NCBI RefSeq assembly: GCF_003011965.1
Contig: NZ_PXWG01000013.1
Location: forward strand, 1-64,000
DNA from: Streptosporangium nondiastaticum
Lineage (GTDB): Bacteria > Actinomycetota > Actinomycetes > Streptomycetales > Streptomycetaceae
Direction: 5' to 3'
Length of the DNA: 64,000 bases
This document shows positions 35,304-43,607 of the stretch, piece after piece. Every line of letters begins with the position of its first letter. Positions within the stretch are counted from its first letter, which is position 1. The translations under genes were made by a program, and so were the position numbers. The notes under the pieces were generated by a model. That model made no database searches. It saw nothing but the letters and a program-made list of their open reading frames with translations, and had not been told where the DNA came from.

Positions 35304-36395
35304 ATGCGCGCCGAACCGGGCACACCGCACCACCAGGTGAACCGGACACAGGACCCCCGTCCCGAACTCACCGTCCCTGCCCCTCGGATGCCCATCCCGC
35401 CGACCGCCCCGAACCCCTTCGCCGCCCAAGCCCACGCCGCTGTGTGCTCCTGGCTCTCCCGATTCGGGATCTGTCAGTCACCCGCTTCCCAGCGCAATCT
35501 GCGTCGGGCCCGGATCACCGACACCACCGCACTGGCCTACCCCGACGCGGGGCCGGCGGACCTCGTGCGCCTCACACAGTGGCTGTACTGGACGTTCATC
35601 ATGGACGACGACTTCGACGACGGCCCCGACGGCCGTGACCCCGCCCGCTGCGAAGAAGCCCTCACCTCCCTGGTGCGCGTACTGGACGGCGGGGCAGGCC
35701 GGACCCCTGCCACACACGCCTTCGCGGACATCTGGCAGCGGATGCTGGCCAGCAGGTCAGCGGCATGGCGCAAGGAGTTCCGCAAGGACACCGAGGAATG
35801 GCTCTGGACCTACTACGAGGACACCGTCGATCGCGCAGCAGACCGCTACCCCTGCATCGACGCCTACCGCTACCGGCGCGCACGGGGGGTGGGCGCCCAC
35901 ATGTTCCTCACGCTCGCCGAACTCGGCGCAGGCCTCGACCTCCCCGAAGCGCTGCGGCACCTGCCCGCGCTGCAGGATCTCAAGCGGGCCGCCGCGGAGT
36001 ACACCGGCCTCAACAATGATCTGTGGTCCGTGGCCAAGGACCGCTCCGTGGGAGTCTTCCACAACGCAGTGGTACTCCTGGAACGGAATGAGGGCCACAC
36101 CGCCCGCGTTGCTGCCGACCGCGTCGCCGGCATGCTGGCCGACTGTGCAGAAGCCATGCTCACCGCAGCCCGGGAGCTCCCCGCACAACTCGACGCGACC
36201 GGCATGACCGGCCCGGCACGCACGGATGCCCTCACCTGCGCCACGGCCTACGAGAAGTTCGTCCGGGGCTGCTTCGACTACTACCACCAGGCCGACCGCT
36301 ACACCCGGCCCGAACCCTGCTCCTCCAGCACCCCCGCACCCGTCCACCGGCTTTTCGAACCCGTACAGCCCCCCACCACCACGCACCATCCCTGA
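35304..36395 (+). CDS. Class I terpene synthase
   Basis: The 363-residue protein has the class I motifs: aspartate-rich DDDFD at 101-105 (in FIMDDDFDDGPDG) and the NSE triad N238-D239-x2-S242-x2-K245-D246 (NDLWSVAKD), which bind the Mg2+-diphosphate. CFDYYHQADRY near the C-terminus is the usual closing segment. The first 35 residues are Pro-rich and probably disordered. Coupled to the class II-like cyclase, it likely completes a two-step diterpene (or sesterterpene) pathway. No prenyltransferase or P450 gene is adjacent, so GGPP would come from elsewhere. Confidence 0.87.
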   Translation: MRAEPGTPHHQVNRTQDPRPELTVPAPRMPIPPTAPNPFAAQAHAAVCSWLSRFGICQSPASQRNLRRARITDTTALAYPDAGPADLVRLTQWLYWTFIMDDDFDDGPDGRDPARCEEALTSLVRVLDGGAGRTPATHAFADIWQRMLASRSAAWRKEFRKDTEEWLWTYYEDTVDRAADRYPCIDAYRYRRARGVGAHMFLTLAELGAGLDLPEALRHLPALQDLKRAAAEYTGLNNDLWSVAKDRSVGVFHNAVVLLERNEGHTARVAADRVAGMLADCAEAMLTAARELPAQLDATGMTGPARTDALTCATAYEKFVRGCFDYYHQADRYTRPEPCSSSTPAPVHRLFEPVQPPTTTHHP

Positions 36396-36461
36396 GCCGA
36401 GGAATCAGCAGACGGAACCCAACCGGCCCCGGGCCTCCCTCCTCGGGCGCCCGGGGCCGGC

Positions 36462-36485
36462 CCGCCGCCTAGGACTTGTCCGGCC
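36462..36485 (+). repeat. Inverted repeat, right copy
   Basis: CCTAGGACTTGTCCGGCC at 36468-36485 is the exact reverse complement of 32430-32447, with a further 5 of 6 matching bases on its left. It lies 72 bases after the terpene synthase stop. No transposase adjoins this copy, so it is either a solo IS end or the right terminus of a 4.06-kb element carrying the terpene genes. The rest of 36396-36667 holds nothing else recognisable. Confidence 0.85.
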
Positions 36486-36667
36486 ACCCCTCTGCGTGTT
36501 CCCTTCCCATCGCCGTCGCGGCCCCTACGATCTGAATCGTCGCCTTCGGAACTCCTCGCCGCGTCCTCGGCGCGCCCGGCGACTGCGTACGTTCACTCAG
36601 AGGCAGCCACGGGGCAACCACGAGACAGCCACGAAGCAGCCATGAAAAATGCGGAGCAGAAACTACG

Positions 36668-37060
36668 GTGCTCACCGACAACCGAAAACTGATCGAGGGA
36701 GCGTACCGCGCGTTCGCGATCGGTGACATCCCCGCGGTGCTCCAGGCCTTCGCCGAGGAGATCACCTGGCACGTTCCGGGTCGCAGCCCGCTCTCCGGCG
36801 ACTACCGGGGGCACCGGGAAATCGTCGAATTCTTCGGCCGGGTCATGGAGCTGTCCGAAGGCTCGTTCCGCATCCGGATCGACGACGTGCTCACGGACAC
36901 CTCGCGGGTCGTTGTCCTGTGCACGGTCAGCGCGGAGCGCAGCGGCCGGGCACCCTGGTCGTCACCGGAAGTGCACGTCTGGGACATCGCCGCCGGTAGG
37001 GCCGTCGCGTTCCGCGAGTTCCAGGGGGATCAGCAGGCCGAGGACGCGTTCTGGTCCTGA
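36668..37060 (+). CDS. SnoaL/NTF2-like protein
   Basis: The 130-residue product has the NTF2-like cone fold pattern: an N-terminal helix (LIEGAYRAFAIGDIPAVLQAF), ITWHVPG, the helix EIVEFFGRVMELS and the beta-sheet RIDDVLTDTSRVVVLCTVSAE. Members act as ketosteroid-isomerase-like enzymes, cyclases or stress-related binding proteins, and the function of this one is not apparent. It starts at GTG 36668. It appears monocistronic and converges on the PQQ-propeller gene. Confidence 0.8.
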   Translation: MLTDNRKLIEGAYRAFAIGDIPAVLQAFAEEITWHVPGRSPLSGDYRGHREIVEFFGRVMELSEGSFRIRIDDVLTDTSRVVVLCTVSAERSGRAPWSSPEVHVWDIAAGRAVAFREFQGDQQAEDAFWS

Positions 37061-37130
37061 CCGGCCGGTGCGCGACGCCGTGCCCGTCGACGGCACGACA
37101 CGGCACGACACGACAGGGCAGGGCAGGGAG

Positions 37131-38720
37131 TCAAGGCCGGGCGAGCAGCCCGTAGACGTGCAGTGCGCCGGAGAACGTCGCCGCGTACACCTTCCCTCCC
37201 GTGACGGTCGGCGGTACGAACTTGGCGAACAGGCCCACGTCATCACGCGGGGCGTTCGTCTTGCTGTTCCACAGCTCGCGCGTGAGGTCGTCCGCCTGGT
37301 AGCAGCGCAGGATTCCTTCCACCACCGCCTGGTTGGCGTCGTCCCGGTAGGGGTGGGAGGCCCACAGCAGGCCGGTGGCGGGGTCCGTGTGGTGGGCGGA
37401 GAGGGAGAGCATGCCGCCGGGCATGCCCGGGGAGCCTCCGGGGACGCCGGCCGGGTCGGTGGTGGTGCTCGTGGACACGGGCGTGGTGGCGAAGCGCCGG
37501 CCGTCGAAGCGGTAGGCGCTCAGGAAGGCGTTCTCGGGCCAGACGTAGGCCCACGGGCCGTCCGGGAACGGGAAGTCTCCGTACACCGGTCCGCCGTGGA
37601 TGTGGTGGCGGTTGCCGTCGGGGGGCACGACGGAGAAGCTCTGCGGGATCTGGGAGTCGGATCCGGCGTGGAAGTGGCCCATGTCCGTGGTGTCGAGCAG
37701 GTAGAACTTGCCCTCCTTGCCGCCCCCCAGCAGCAGCGACGTGCCGGGCAGGAGCAGGGGGCCGGCCGAGCCGAGGTCGATGTCCCGGGCGTCGAGGGCG
37801 GCGTTGTTGTACGGCGAGAACCAGTCGGCGAGGGCGAGGTCGGGGGTGAGTTTGACGATGCTGTCGCCGAGTTCGCTGCCGTCGGCGGCGAATCCGCCGT
37901 TGCCGGTCATGAAGTACAGGCAGCCCCTGTCGTCGACCGCGAGGCCCTGTCCTGCCTGCCAGATCCCGCCCATGCGCGTCCCCGGCGTCGCCACGTAGGC
38001 GCCCCTGAGGGCGAGGGTCTCGGCGTCGTGGGCGAGGACCCAGCCGTGGTACGGGCGGCGGTCCCCGTAGGCGGCGAAGGCGATGTACACCCGGCCGTTG
38101 GCCAGCGTCAGCGCGGCGCGCTGGATGTGCCGCTTGCTGACGAACGCGAGCCTGCCGCCGCTGCTGCCCTCGCCGGTGCCGGGGACCTCGGCGGCGATGC
38201 GGACCGGGCCGCCGAGGGCCTCCTGCCCGGTGGCGAGGTCGAGGGCGTGCAGGGTGTGGTGGTGGCCGTCGGCGTCCTTCGTGAAGGCCACGGCGTACAG
38301 GACCTGGCGCGCGGTGTCGATGACGGGGGTGCTGACGATGCCGACCTCGACGGCGATGTCGCGGTAGCCGGACGGTCCGATCTGCGGGTCGGGCAGCGGG
38401 GCGGACGGCCCGAGGGACGCCCGCCACAGCGGGGCGGTGGCGGCGGGGTCGTGCGCGTCGAAGGCGTAGACGCTGTTGTGCATCGTCGCCGCGTAGACGA
38501 TGTCGCGCGGGCCGGTGCCGGGCACGTCCACGCCGGGGACGACGAGGGGCTGGGCGTAGATCTGGCCGTCAACGGCACGGGTGAAGAGCTTCCCGAAGGT
38601 CGTGGGGCCGACGGTGAGGGGGGTGAGCGCGTGTTCGTGGAGGTTGGCGCCGGTGCGCCGGTTGTCATTGTGCTGCGTGGTCACCGGCGCGGGGCCGGCT
38701 CCGTCGGCGATCGCCGGCAT
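37131..38720 (-). CDS. PQQ-type beta-propeller repeat protein
   Basis: The 529-residue protein has repeated propeller blades with patterns such as DIVYAATMHNSVYAFDA, QVLYAVAFTKDADGHHHTLHALDLATG, GCLYFMTGNGGFA and GKEGKFYLLDTTDMGHFH. This is the fold of PQQ-dependent dehydrogenases and BamB-like proteins. No obvious signal peptide and no cytochrome c domain are present, and PQQ-binding cysteines are not evident, so it may be structural or a cytoplasmic enzyme. The ATG at 38720 follows GAGGAGGAGAGG. No operon partner is evident. Confidence 0.78.
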   Translation of the reverse strand: MPAIADGAGPAPVTTQHNDNRRTGANLHEHALTPLTVGPTTFGKLFTRAVDGQIYAQPLVVPGVDVPGTGPRDIVYAATMHNSVYAFDAHDPAATAPLWRASLGPSAPLPDPQIGPSGYRDIAVEVGIVSTPVIDTARQVLYAVAFTKDADGHHHTLHALDLATGQEALGGPVRIAAEVPGTGEGSSGGRLAFVSKRHIQRAALTLANGRVYIAFAAYGDRRPYHGWVLAHDAETLALRGAYVATPGTRMGGIWQAGQGLAVDDRGCLYFMTGNGGFAADGSELGDSIVKLTPDLALADWFSPYNNAALDARDIDLGSAGPLLLPGTSLLLGGGKEGKFYLLDTTDMGHFHAGSDSQIPQSFSVVPPDGNRHHIHGGPVYGDFPFPDGPWAYVWPENAFLSAYRFDGRRFATTPVSTSTTTDPAGVPGGSPGMPGGMLSLSAHHTDPATGLLWASHPYRDDANQAVVEGILRCYQADDLTRELWNSKTNAPRDDVGLFAKFVPPTVTGGKVYAATFSGALHVYGLLARP

Positions 38721-39006
38721 CCGCGGGTGCCCCTCTCCTCCTCATTCGCGCCACTCCGTACCTCTCCGGGCCAGAGTCGACGAGGGGCCGCCGGGCCTCA
38801 ATCACCGGAACGGGTGACACAGGGGCGCGGCGTCCCTGTGGGGACGGGCCCGAGCAGCGCGCACGCCGAGCGGAAGGGGAGCGATTGCGCCTCCGATCCC
38901 GTTCTGACCAGTGACGGCCGGCTCGTGGCCGGGTGCATGCGCCGAAATGGAACTGACCGCTGCTCGGGGAGCTCCGGGCCGACGAGCCGAGCCGACGGGC
39001 TGCGGG
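38721..39006. other. Short intergenic region
   Basis: No gene is seen. Open frames here lack ribosome sites and family resemblance. Confidence 0.4.
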
Positions 39007-40143
39007 TCACCGCCCGGCGTGCCGTTCGAGGTATATGGACGTGAACACGGCGACCTTGGCGCGCAGGGCCCAGGGGTCGAACGGCTTGCTGATGTAGTCG
39101 ACCGCGCCGGCCGCGTATCCGCGGGCCGTGTGTTCCGGGTCCTCGCCCATCGCCGTCAGGAAGATGATGGGCACGTCACGGGTGCGGGGGCGCCGCTTGA
39201 TGTGTGCGCAGGTCTCGTAGCCGTCCATCTCCGGCATCTGCACGTCCATGATGATGACCGCGAAGTCGTCGTGGTCGAGGAGCGCCTTGAGCGCCTCCCG
39301 TCCGGAGGAGACGGTGACCAGGTCCTGGTCGAGGGTCTCCAGTACCGCTCGCATCGCGAGCAGGTTGTCCGGCTGGTCGTCGACGATGAGGATCCTGGGC
39401 ATGGCCCCGGAGCCGGGAACGGAGGCGGAAGCCGGGGCGGGGGCGGCGGGCAAAGCCGTGGGCAGGGCCGTGGGCAAGGCCGCGGCTACGTGCTGCTGCT
39501 CCACCGCCTCCAGCTGCCGTTCGAGCAGCTCGCACCGGGCCTCCGCGGCAGCGCGCTGTTCCCGCGCCTCGCGGAGTTCCCTCCCCAGTCGCGACACTTC
39601 GGCCTCCAGGGCGTTGCGTTCCTGCAGGAGGTCAGAGACGTCGGGGTGGGCCGCCGCGAGGCTGTCCGCGCGTTCCCGCTCGGCGCTCCGGTCGGCCTCC
39701 AACTGGTTCAGGCGCACTTCCAGGTCGGCGATGCGGTGCGTACGGTCCAGCAGCGCGTCGCCCAGCACGTCGCCGCGCACGGTCGAGCGCCGGGAGACCC
39801 GGTCGGCATCGGCCAGTTGCTGCTCCAGGATCTCCACCGCGTGTTTGGGGGAGGAGCCGGCGTCGACGGCCGATCCGTACAGGCCGCGTACGAACTCGAT
39901 GGCCTCGGGGGTGACTGCGGTTCCCCGGTGTTCGGCGAGGTCCGCGAACAGGTCCATGACCACTTGCCACGGGGGTAACCGCGTCCCGTTCAGGTAGCGC
40001 GAGAACGTTCCCGGATCGCGCCGGCGGCGGGCCGCGTACCGCCGCACGGACACCTCCATCCCCTCGAACAGCTCCCGCAACGCCTGGGCCAGGGCCCGGG
40101 ACGTGTCGGTCAGGTCGTCGCCCAGCGGCCGAAGCTCTCCCAC
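39007..40143 (-). CDS. XRE-like DNA-binding / coiled-coil / receiver-domain fusion
   Basis: The 378-residue protein combines three parts: an N-terminal Cro/XRE-like domain (about residues 30-75, RRRRDPGTFSRYLNGTRLPPWQVVMDLF), a long heptad-like coiled coil (about 130-215) and, after an Ala/Pro linker, a C-terminal CheY-like receiver (about 247-375). The receiver has VDDQPDN, phospho-Asp in VIIMDVQMPEMDGYE, FLTAMGE and SKPFDPWAL. The usual order in response regulators is receiver first, so this is inverted. It likely dimerises through the coiled coil and alters DNA binding on phosphorylation. No kinase is adjacent, so an orphan. Confidence 0.82.
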   Translation of the reverse strand: MGELRPLGDDLTDTSRALAQALRELFEGMEVSVRRYAARRRRDPGTFSRYLNGTRLPPWQVVMDLFADLAEHRGTAVTPEAIEFVRGLYGSAVDAGSSPKHAVEILEQQLADADRVSRRSTVRGDVLGDALLDRTHRIADLEVRLNQLEADRSAERERADSLAAAHPDVSDLLQERNALEAEVSRLGRELREAREQRAAAEARCELLERQLEAVEQQHVAAALPTALPTALPAAPAPASASVPGSGAMPRILIVDDQPDNLLAMRAVLETLDQDLVTVSSGREALKALLDHDDFAVIIMDVQMPEMDGYETCAHIKRRPRTRDVPIIFLTAMGEDPEHTARGYAAGAVDYISKPFDPWALRAKVAVFTSIYLERHAGR

Positions 40144-40209
40144 CGCCTCCTCCTCTCTCTCCCGCGCCGGCCCCGCGGCCGGTCAACGCTCCCGCCGTCG
40201 CACCGACCG

Positions 40210-40259
40210 GTCAGGATCCACCAGTCAGGATCAGTCAGGGTCAGTCAGGATTCACAGGA
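40210..40259 (+). repeat. Short tandem repeats (TCAGGATCAG-like)
   Basis: Four copies of GTCAGGATC/GTCAGGGTC occur in 50 bases upstream of the fusion regulator gene and 190 bases before the TetR operator. They could be binding sites for the divergent XRE-receiver protein, but no symmetry is clear. Confidence 0.45.
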
Positions 40260-40450
40260 TGAGGGGCCACGTGCCCGTTGCGCTTCGCGATCCGGGAAGT
40301 GACGCAACGATGCCACCCGTTGCCACCGTCCGCGCCACCCCCGGGACGCCTCGTCCCCACTGATGAGAGACCTCCGGCCGACGGACGTTGACGCGGCCCG
40401 GCATGGCGCGGTGCCCGGCGTTGCACCGCAACGCCCGCTCCTCGAAGCCT

Positions 40451-40483
40451 ATTTACAATACAGGCGTGCGCTGTATCGTAAAT
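40451..40483 (+). promoter_or_regulatory. TetR operator with overlapping -10 element
   Basis: ATTTACAATACAG (40451-40463) and CTGTATCGTAAAT (40471-40483) form a 13-bp inverted repeat with one mismatch and a 7-base spacer, ending 2 bases before the TetR ATG. The AT-rich left arm contains TACAAT, a good -10 hexamer, so repressor binding would block the promoter directly. The short leader lacks a Shine-Dalgarno sequence. This is a strong autoregulation signal. Confidence 0.78.
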
Positions 40484-40485
40484 CC

Positions 40486-41220
40486 ATGAGCCATGGATGC
40501 GACGACGGCCGACGCACCACCAGCGGCACCGCTACCCCGCAACCCGCCCCAGACGCGCGCTCTCCCGGCCGCCCCCGCAGCCGGGAGGCGGACGAGGCGA
40601 TCCTCTCGGCGGCGCTGGACCTGCTGATCGAGCGGGGTGCCGCCGCGGCCGGCATCGAGCAGGTCGCACGCCGCGCCGGGGTCACCCGCGCCACCGTCTA
40701 CCGCCGCTTCCCGACCCTCACCGACCTGCTGGTACGGGCGGTCGAACGGGAGTACCGCGACCTCGGCCCCGGCTCGCTGGACTGGCCGGACGTCGACGCC
40801 ATGATCACGGACTGGGCCCGTCACCTCAGCAGCCCCCGCTCCCGCCGGCTGGCCCGCCGCCTCTACGCCTCGGTGGACGACCTCCCCGAACTGCTGCGCG
40901 CCTACCACTCCGCACACGGCCGCCACCGCGGGCGGGCCGTGCGCGCCGTACTCGAACGGGCCCGCGCGGCGGGGCAGCTGCCGCCGGGCAGCGACCCGGA
41001 GGTCCTGCAGCAGATGCTCAGCGGCGCGGCGCTGCAGCACCTCGCCGCTCACCCCGACACCGCCGGCGAGGACGAGGTCAGGGCCTACTTCGCCGCCGTC
41101 CTCGGCCAGGCCGGCTACCGGCCGTCAGCCGCACCCGCCGCACCACCCGCCGCACCACCTGTCGCACCACCCGCCGTACCCGCCCCCGTGCCTGTCCCCC
41201 GAAGGAGTACCGGTCGATGA
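40486..41220 (+). CDS. TetR-family transcriptional repressor
   Basis: The 244-residue regulator has an N-terminal Arg-rich extension, the TetR helix-turn-helix (about residues 30-75, ILSAALDLLIERGAAAAGIEQVARRAGVTRATVYRRFPTLTDLL read in parts) and an all-helical ligand domain. The C-terminal tail is Pro/Ala-rich (repeats of AAPPVAPP). I chose ATG 40486 because a perfect-looking operator sits immediately before it and upstream codons cover that operator. Its stop overlaps the start of the PaaK-like gene (ATGA), so the repressor probably controls that enzyme and itself in response to the enzyme's substrate or product. Confidence 0.88.
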   Translation: MSHGCDDGRRTTSGTATPQPAPDARSPGRPRSREADEAILSAALDLLIERGAAAAGIEQVARRAGVTRATVYRRFPTLTDLLVRAVEREYRDLGPGSLDWPDVDAMITDWARHLSSPRSRRLARRLYASVDDLPELLRAYHSAHGRHRGRAVRAVLERARAAGQLPPGSDPEVLQQMLSGAALQHLAAHPDTAGEDEVRAYFAAVLGQAGYRPSAAPAAPPAAPPVAPPAVPAPVPVPRRSTGR

Positions 41221-42608
41221 GCGAGAGCAAGGCGTGGCCGGCCCGGGACATCCGCCGGGCCCGCAGGCAGGGCACGGCCGCGATCATGCAGCGGCAGCGC
41301 GACCGGCTGGCCGGCATGGTCGCCCACGTCCGCGCCGTCTCCCCGTACTACCGCGAGCTCTACCGCGGTCTCCCCGAACGGGTGGAGGATCCGGCCCTGC
41401 TGCCGGTCACCGACAAGAAGACGCTGATGGAGCACTTCGACGACTGGGTGACCGACCGCGACATCACCCGGGAGAAGGTACGGGCGTTCACCGACGATCC
41501 CGACCTGATCGGTCAGCGGTTCCTCGGGAAGTACCTGGTCGCCACGACCTCGGGCACGAGCGGCCGGCGCGGGCTGTTCGTGCTCGACGACCGTTGCATG
41601 GACGTCGGCTCCGCCCTGATCTCCCGCGCGTTCGCCTCCTGGCTGGGCCCTGCCGGCATGCTCCGGGCCACCGTGCGCGGCGCGCGCTTCGCCCAGTTGG
41701 TGGCCACCGGCGGGCACTACGCGAGCTACGCCGGGTACTCGCGCGTGGTCCGCGAGGGCGGGCGGCGCGGGAAGCTGCTCCGCGCGTTCTCCGTGCACAT
41801 GCCGATGCCGCAACTGGTCGCCGAGCTCAACGCGTACCGGCCCGCCATCGTCATCGGCTACACCAGCACCATCATGCTGCTCGCCGCCGAGCAGGAGGCC
41901 GGCCGCCTGCGCATCGACCCGCTGCTGATCGAGCCCGCCGGCGAGACGATGACCCCGCACGACACCGACCGCGTCGCCCGCGCCTTCCGCACCACGGTCC
42001 GCGCGGCGTACGCCGCGACCGAGTGCACCTACCTCAGCACCGGCTGCGCGGAGGGCTGGTACCACGTCAACAGCGACTGGGCGGTGCTGGAGCCCGTCGA
42101 CGCCGGCCACCGGCCCACCCCTCCCGGCGAGTTCTCCCACACCGTCCTGATCAGCAACCTCGCCAACCGGGTGCAGCCGTTCCTGCGCTACGACCTCGGC
42201 GACAGCGTCCTGCTCCGGCCCGACCCGTGCCCCTGCGGCAGCCCGCTCCCGGCGATCCGCGTGCGGGGCCGCGCCGGTGACGTCCTCACCTTCCCCACGG
42301 GCAACGGCGGCCACGCCAGCCTCTCCCCTCTGGCCTTCGGCACGCTCGTCGACCGCACCCCCGGCGTCGAACTGTTCCAGATCGAGCAGACGGCCCCGTC
42401 GACCCTGCGCGTACGCCTGCTCGCGGCCGCCGGCGCCGATCCGGACCGGGCGTGGCAGGCCGTCCTCCAGGAGCTGACCCGCCTGCTCGCCGGCAGCGGC
42501 CTCGGCCACGTCACCGTCCAACGGGCCGAGGAGCCGCCTCAGCAGACGCCCGGCGGCAAGTACAGGACGGTCATCCCGCTCGCTTCATCAGTCCCCGGTC
42601 CCGCCTGA
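41217..42608 (+). CDS. PaaK-like adenylate-forming enzyme
   Basis: The 463-residue protein resembles phenylacetate-CoA ligases (PaaK/CapK branch of the ANL superfamily). It has an N-terminal VSPYYRELY motif, the ATP loop TTSGTSGRRG (about residues 110-119), AAYAATECTYLS in the aryl/AMP region and the RYDLGDS hinge. CPCGS near residue 340 is the zinc-knuckle-like segment common in this branch. It should activate a carboxylic acid as AMP ester or CoA thioester; the acid is unknown. It is coupled to and likely repressed by the preceding TetR protein, a pattern seen for xenobiotic or secondary metabolite acid activation. Confidence 0.82.
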   Translation: MSESKAWPARDIRRARRQGTAAIMQRQRDRLAGMVAHVRAVSPYYRELYRGLPERVEDPALLPVTDKKTLMEHFDDWVTDRDITREKVRAFTDDPDLIGQRFLGKYLVATTSGTSGRRGLFVLDDRCMDVGSALISRAFASWLGPAGMLRATVRGARFAQLVATGGHYASYAGYSRVVREGGRRGKLLRAFSVHMPMPQLVAELNAYRPAIVIGYTSTIMLLAAEQEAGRLRIDPLLIEPAGETMTPHDTDRVARAFRTTVRAAYAATECTYLSTGCAEGWYHVNSDWAVLEPVDAGHRPTPPGEFSHTVLISNLANRVQPFLRYDLGDSVLLRPDPCPCGSPLPAIRVRGRAGDVLTFPTGNGGHASLSPLAFGTLVDRTPGVELFQIEQTAPSTLRVRLLAAAGADPDRAWQAVLQELTRLLAGSGLGHVTVQRAEEPPQQTPGGKYRTVIPLASSVPGPA

Positions 42609-42638
42609 CGGCCCGGCTCCGTGCGACGACCCCGGCGG

Positions 42639-43454
42639 TCAGCCGACCCGGGTGAGGTGTTCCGCGACCTTCTCGGTCAGGAGCGCGGGGTTCTCGGCAG
42701 GGAGGCCGTGCCCGCCGGGCACGCGCAGCAGCCGGGCGTGAGGTATCCCGTCGGCCAGTTCGAGCTGGTGGTGCGGGAAGACGATGCGGTCGTCGGCGCT
42801 GGAGAGGATCAGGGTCGGGGCCGTGACGCCCGGGAGCAGGCCGGTGAGGTCGAGGGTCGTGTTGGCTTCGGACAGCCGGGCGAACCCGTCCTGGGCCCGG
42901 TCCCCGTCCAGCAAGCCGGTGAAGGCGCCGGCCGCCTGATCGAAGGCTGTCCTGTCCCAGGTGCGGAGGGTGTCCTTGCCCATGGCCGTGAGCAGGAGCA
43001 TCCGCGCCATCGCGGCCGGGTCGGTGCGGACCAGCTCCTTCCACAGCTCGAACTGGAACGCCATCTGCGCGTCGGCACGGACCCATCCGGCGTGGACCGT
43101 CAAGGAGCCGACCAGGCCCGGGTGCAGGCCCGCGACGGCCGTGGCCACGACGGCACCGAGGGAATGCCCGACGAGGTGGAAGCGTTCGAGACCGGCGTCC
43201 CGGGCCGCCGCCACGACGTGGGCGACCATGTCGCCGAGCGTGATGGGCCCGCCGGGGTCACGGGTTCCGCCCGAGCCGGGCAGGTCCGGGGCCACGATGG
43301 TGTACCGGTCGCTGAGGGCCTCGATGAGCGGTCCCCAGTTGGCCTGGCCGGTGGCACCGGTGCCGTGCACCAGGACCAGGCCCGGGCCGCTTCCGGTGAC
43401 CAGGTAGTGGGCCTTGCTGATGCCACCGGAGACGGAGACGTCGACTACGGGCAT
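42639..43454 (-). CDS. Alpha/beta hydrolase
   Basis: The 271-residue hydrolase has the oxyanion segment LVLVHGTGATG, the nucleophile elbow VGHSLGAVV (Ser near residue 95) and the terminal acid and His in ILSSADDRIV and VPGGHGLP. Specificity is not predictable. It starts at ATG 43454. A second hydrolase gene lies upstream on the same strand, and a LysR gene is divergent from that pair, so the three probably form one regulated unit. It is convergent with the PaaK-like gene, with only 30 bases between stops. Confidence 0.87.
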   Translation of the reverse strand: MPVVDVSVSGGISKAHYLVTGSGPGLVLVHGTGATGQANWGPLIEALSDRYTIVAPDLPGSGGTRDPGGPITLGDMVAHVVAAARDAGLERFHLVGHSLGAVVATAVAGLHPGLVGSLTVHAGWVRADAQMAFQFELWKELVRTDPAAMARMLLLTAMGKDTLRTWDRTAFDQAAGAFTGLLDGDRAQDGFARLSEANTTLDLTGLLPGVTAPTLILSSADDRIVFPHHQLELADGIPHARLLRVPGGHGLPAENPALLTEKVAEHLTRVG

Positions 43455-43479
43455 GGTGTTCCTCTTTGAGATTTCAGGG

Positions 43480-43598
43480 CGTGCAGATTTCAGAGCTTGC
43501 AGATTTCTTGCAGATTTCAGGGCTTGCGGAAAGTGCCGGTCGCGGGCGGGAAGCCGGCCACGATCCGTACGAGTGGTCCGATCCGTACGAGTGGTTCC
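43480..43598. repeat. Tandem repeats between the two hydrolase genes
   Basis: GCAGATTTC recurs four times between about 43480 and 43522, spaced by GGGCTT-like linkers. GATCCGTACGAGTGGT is repeated at about 43561-43597. The segment is AT-richer than its surroundings and could affect mRNA stability or hold a promoter for the downstream hydrolase gene. Confidence 0.55.
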
Positions 43599-43607
43599 GG
43601 CGGCTGA

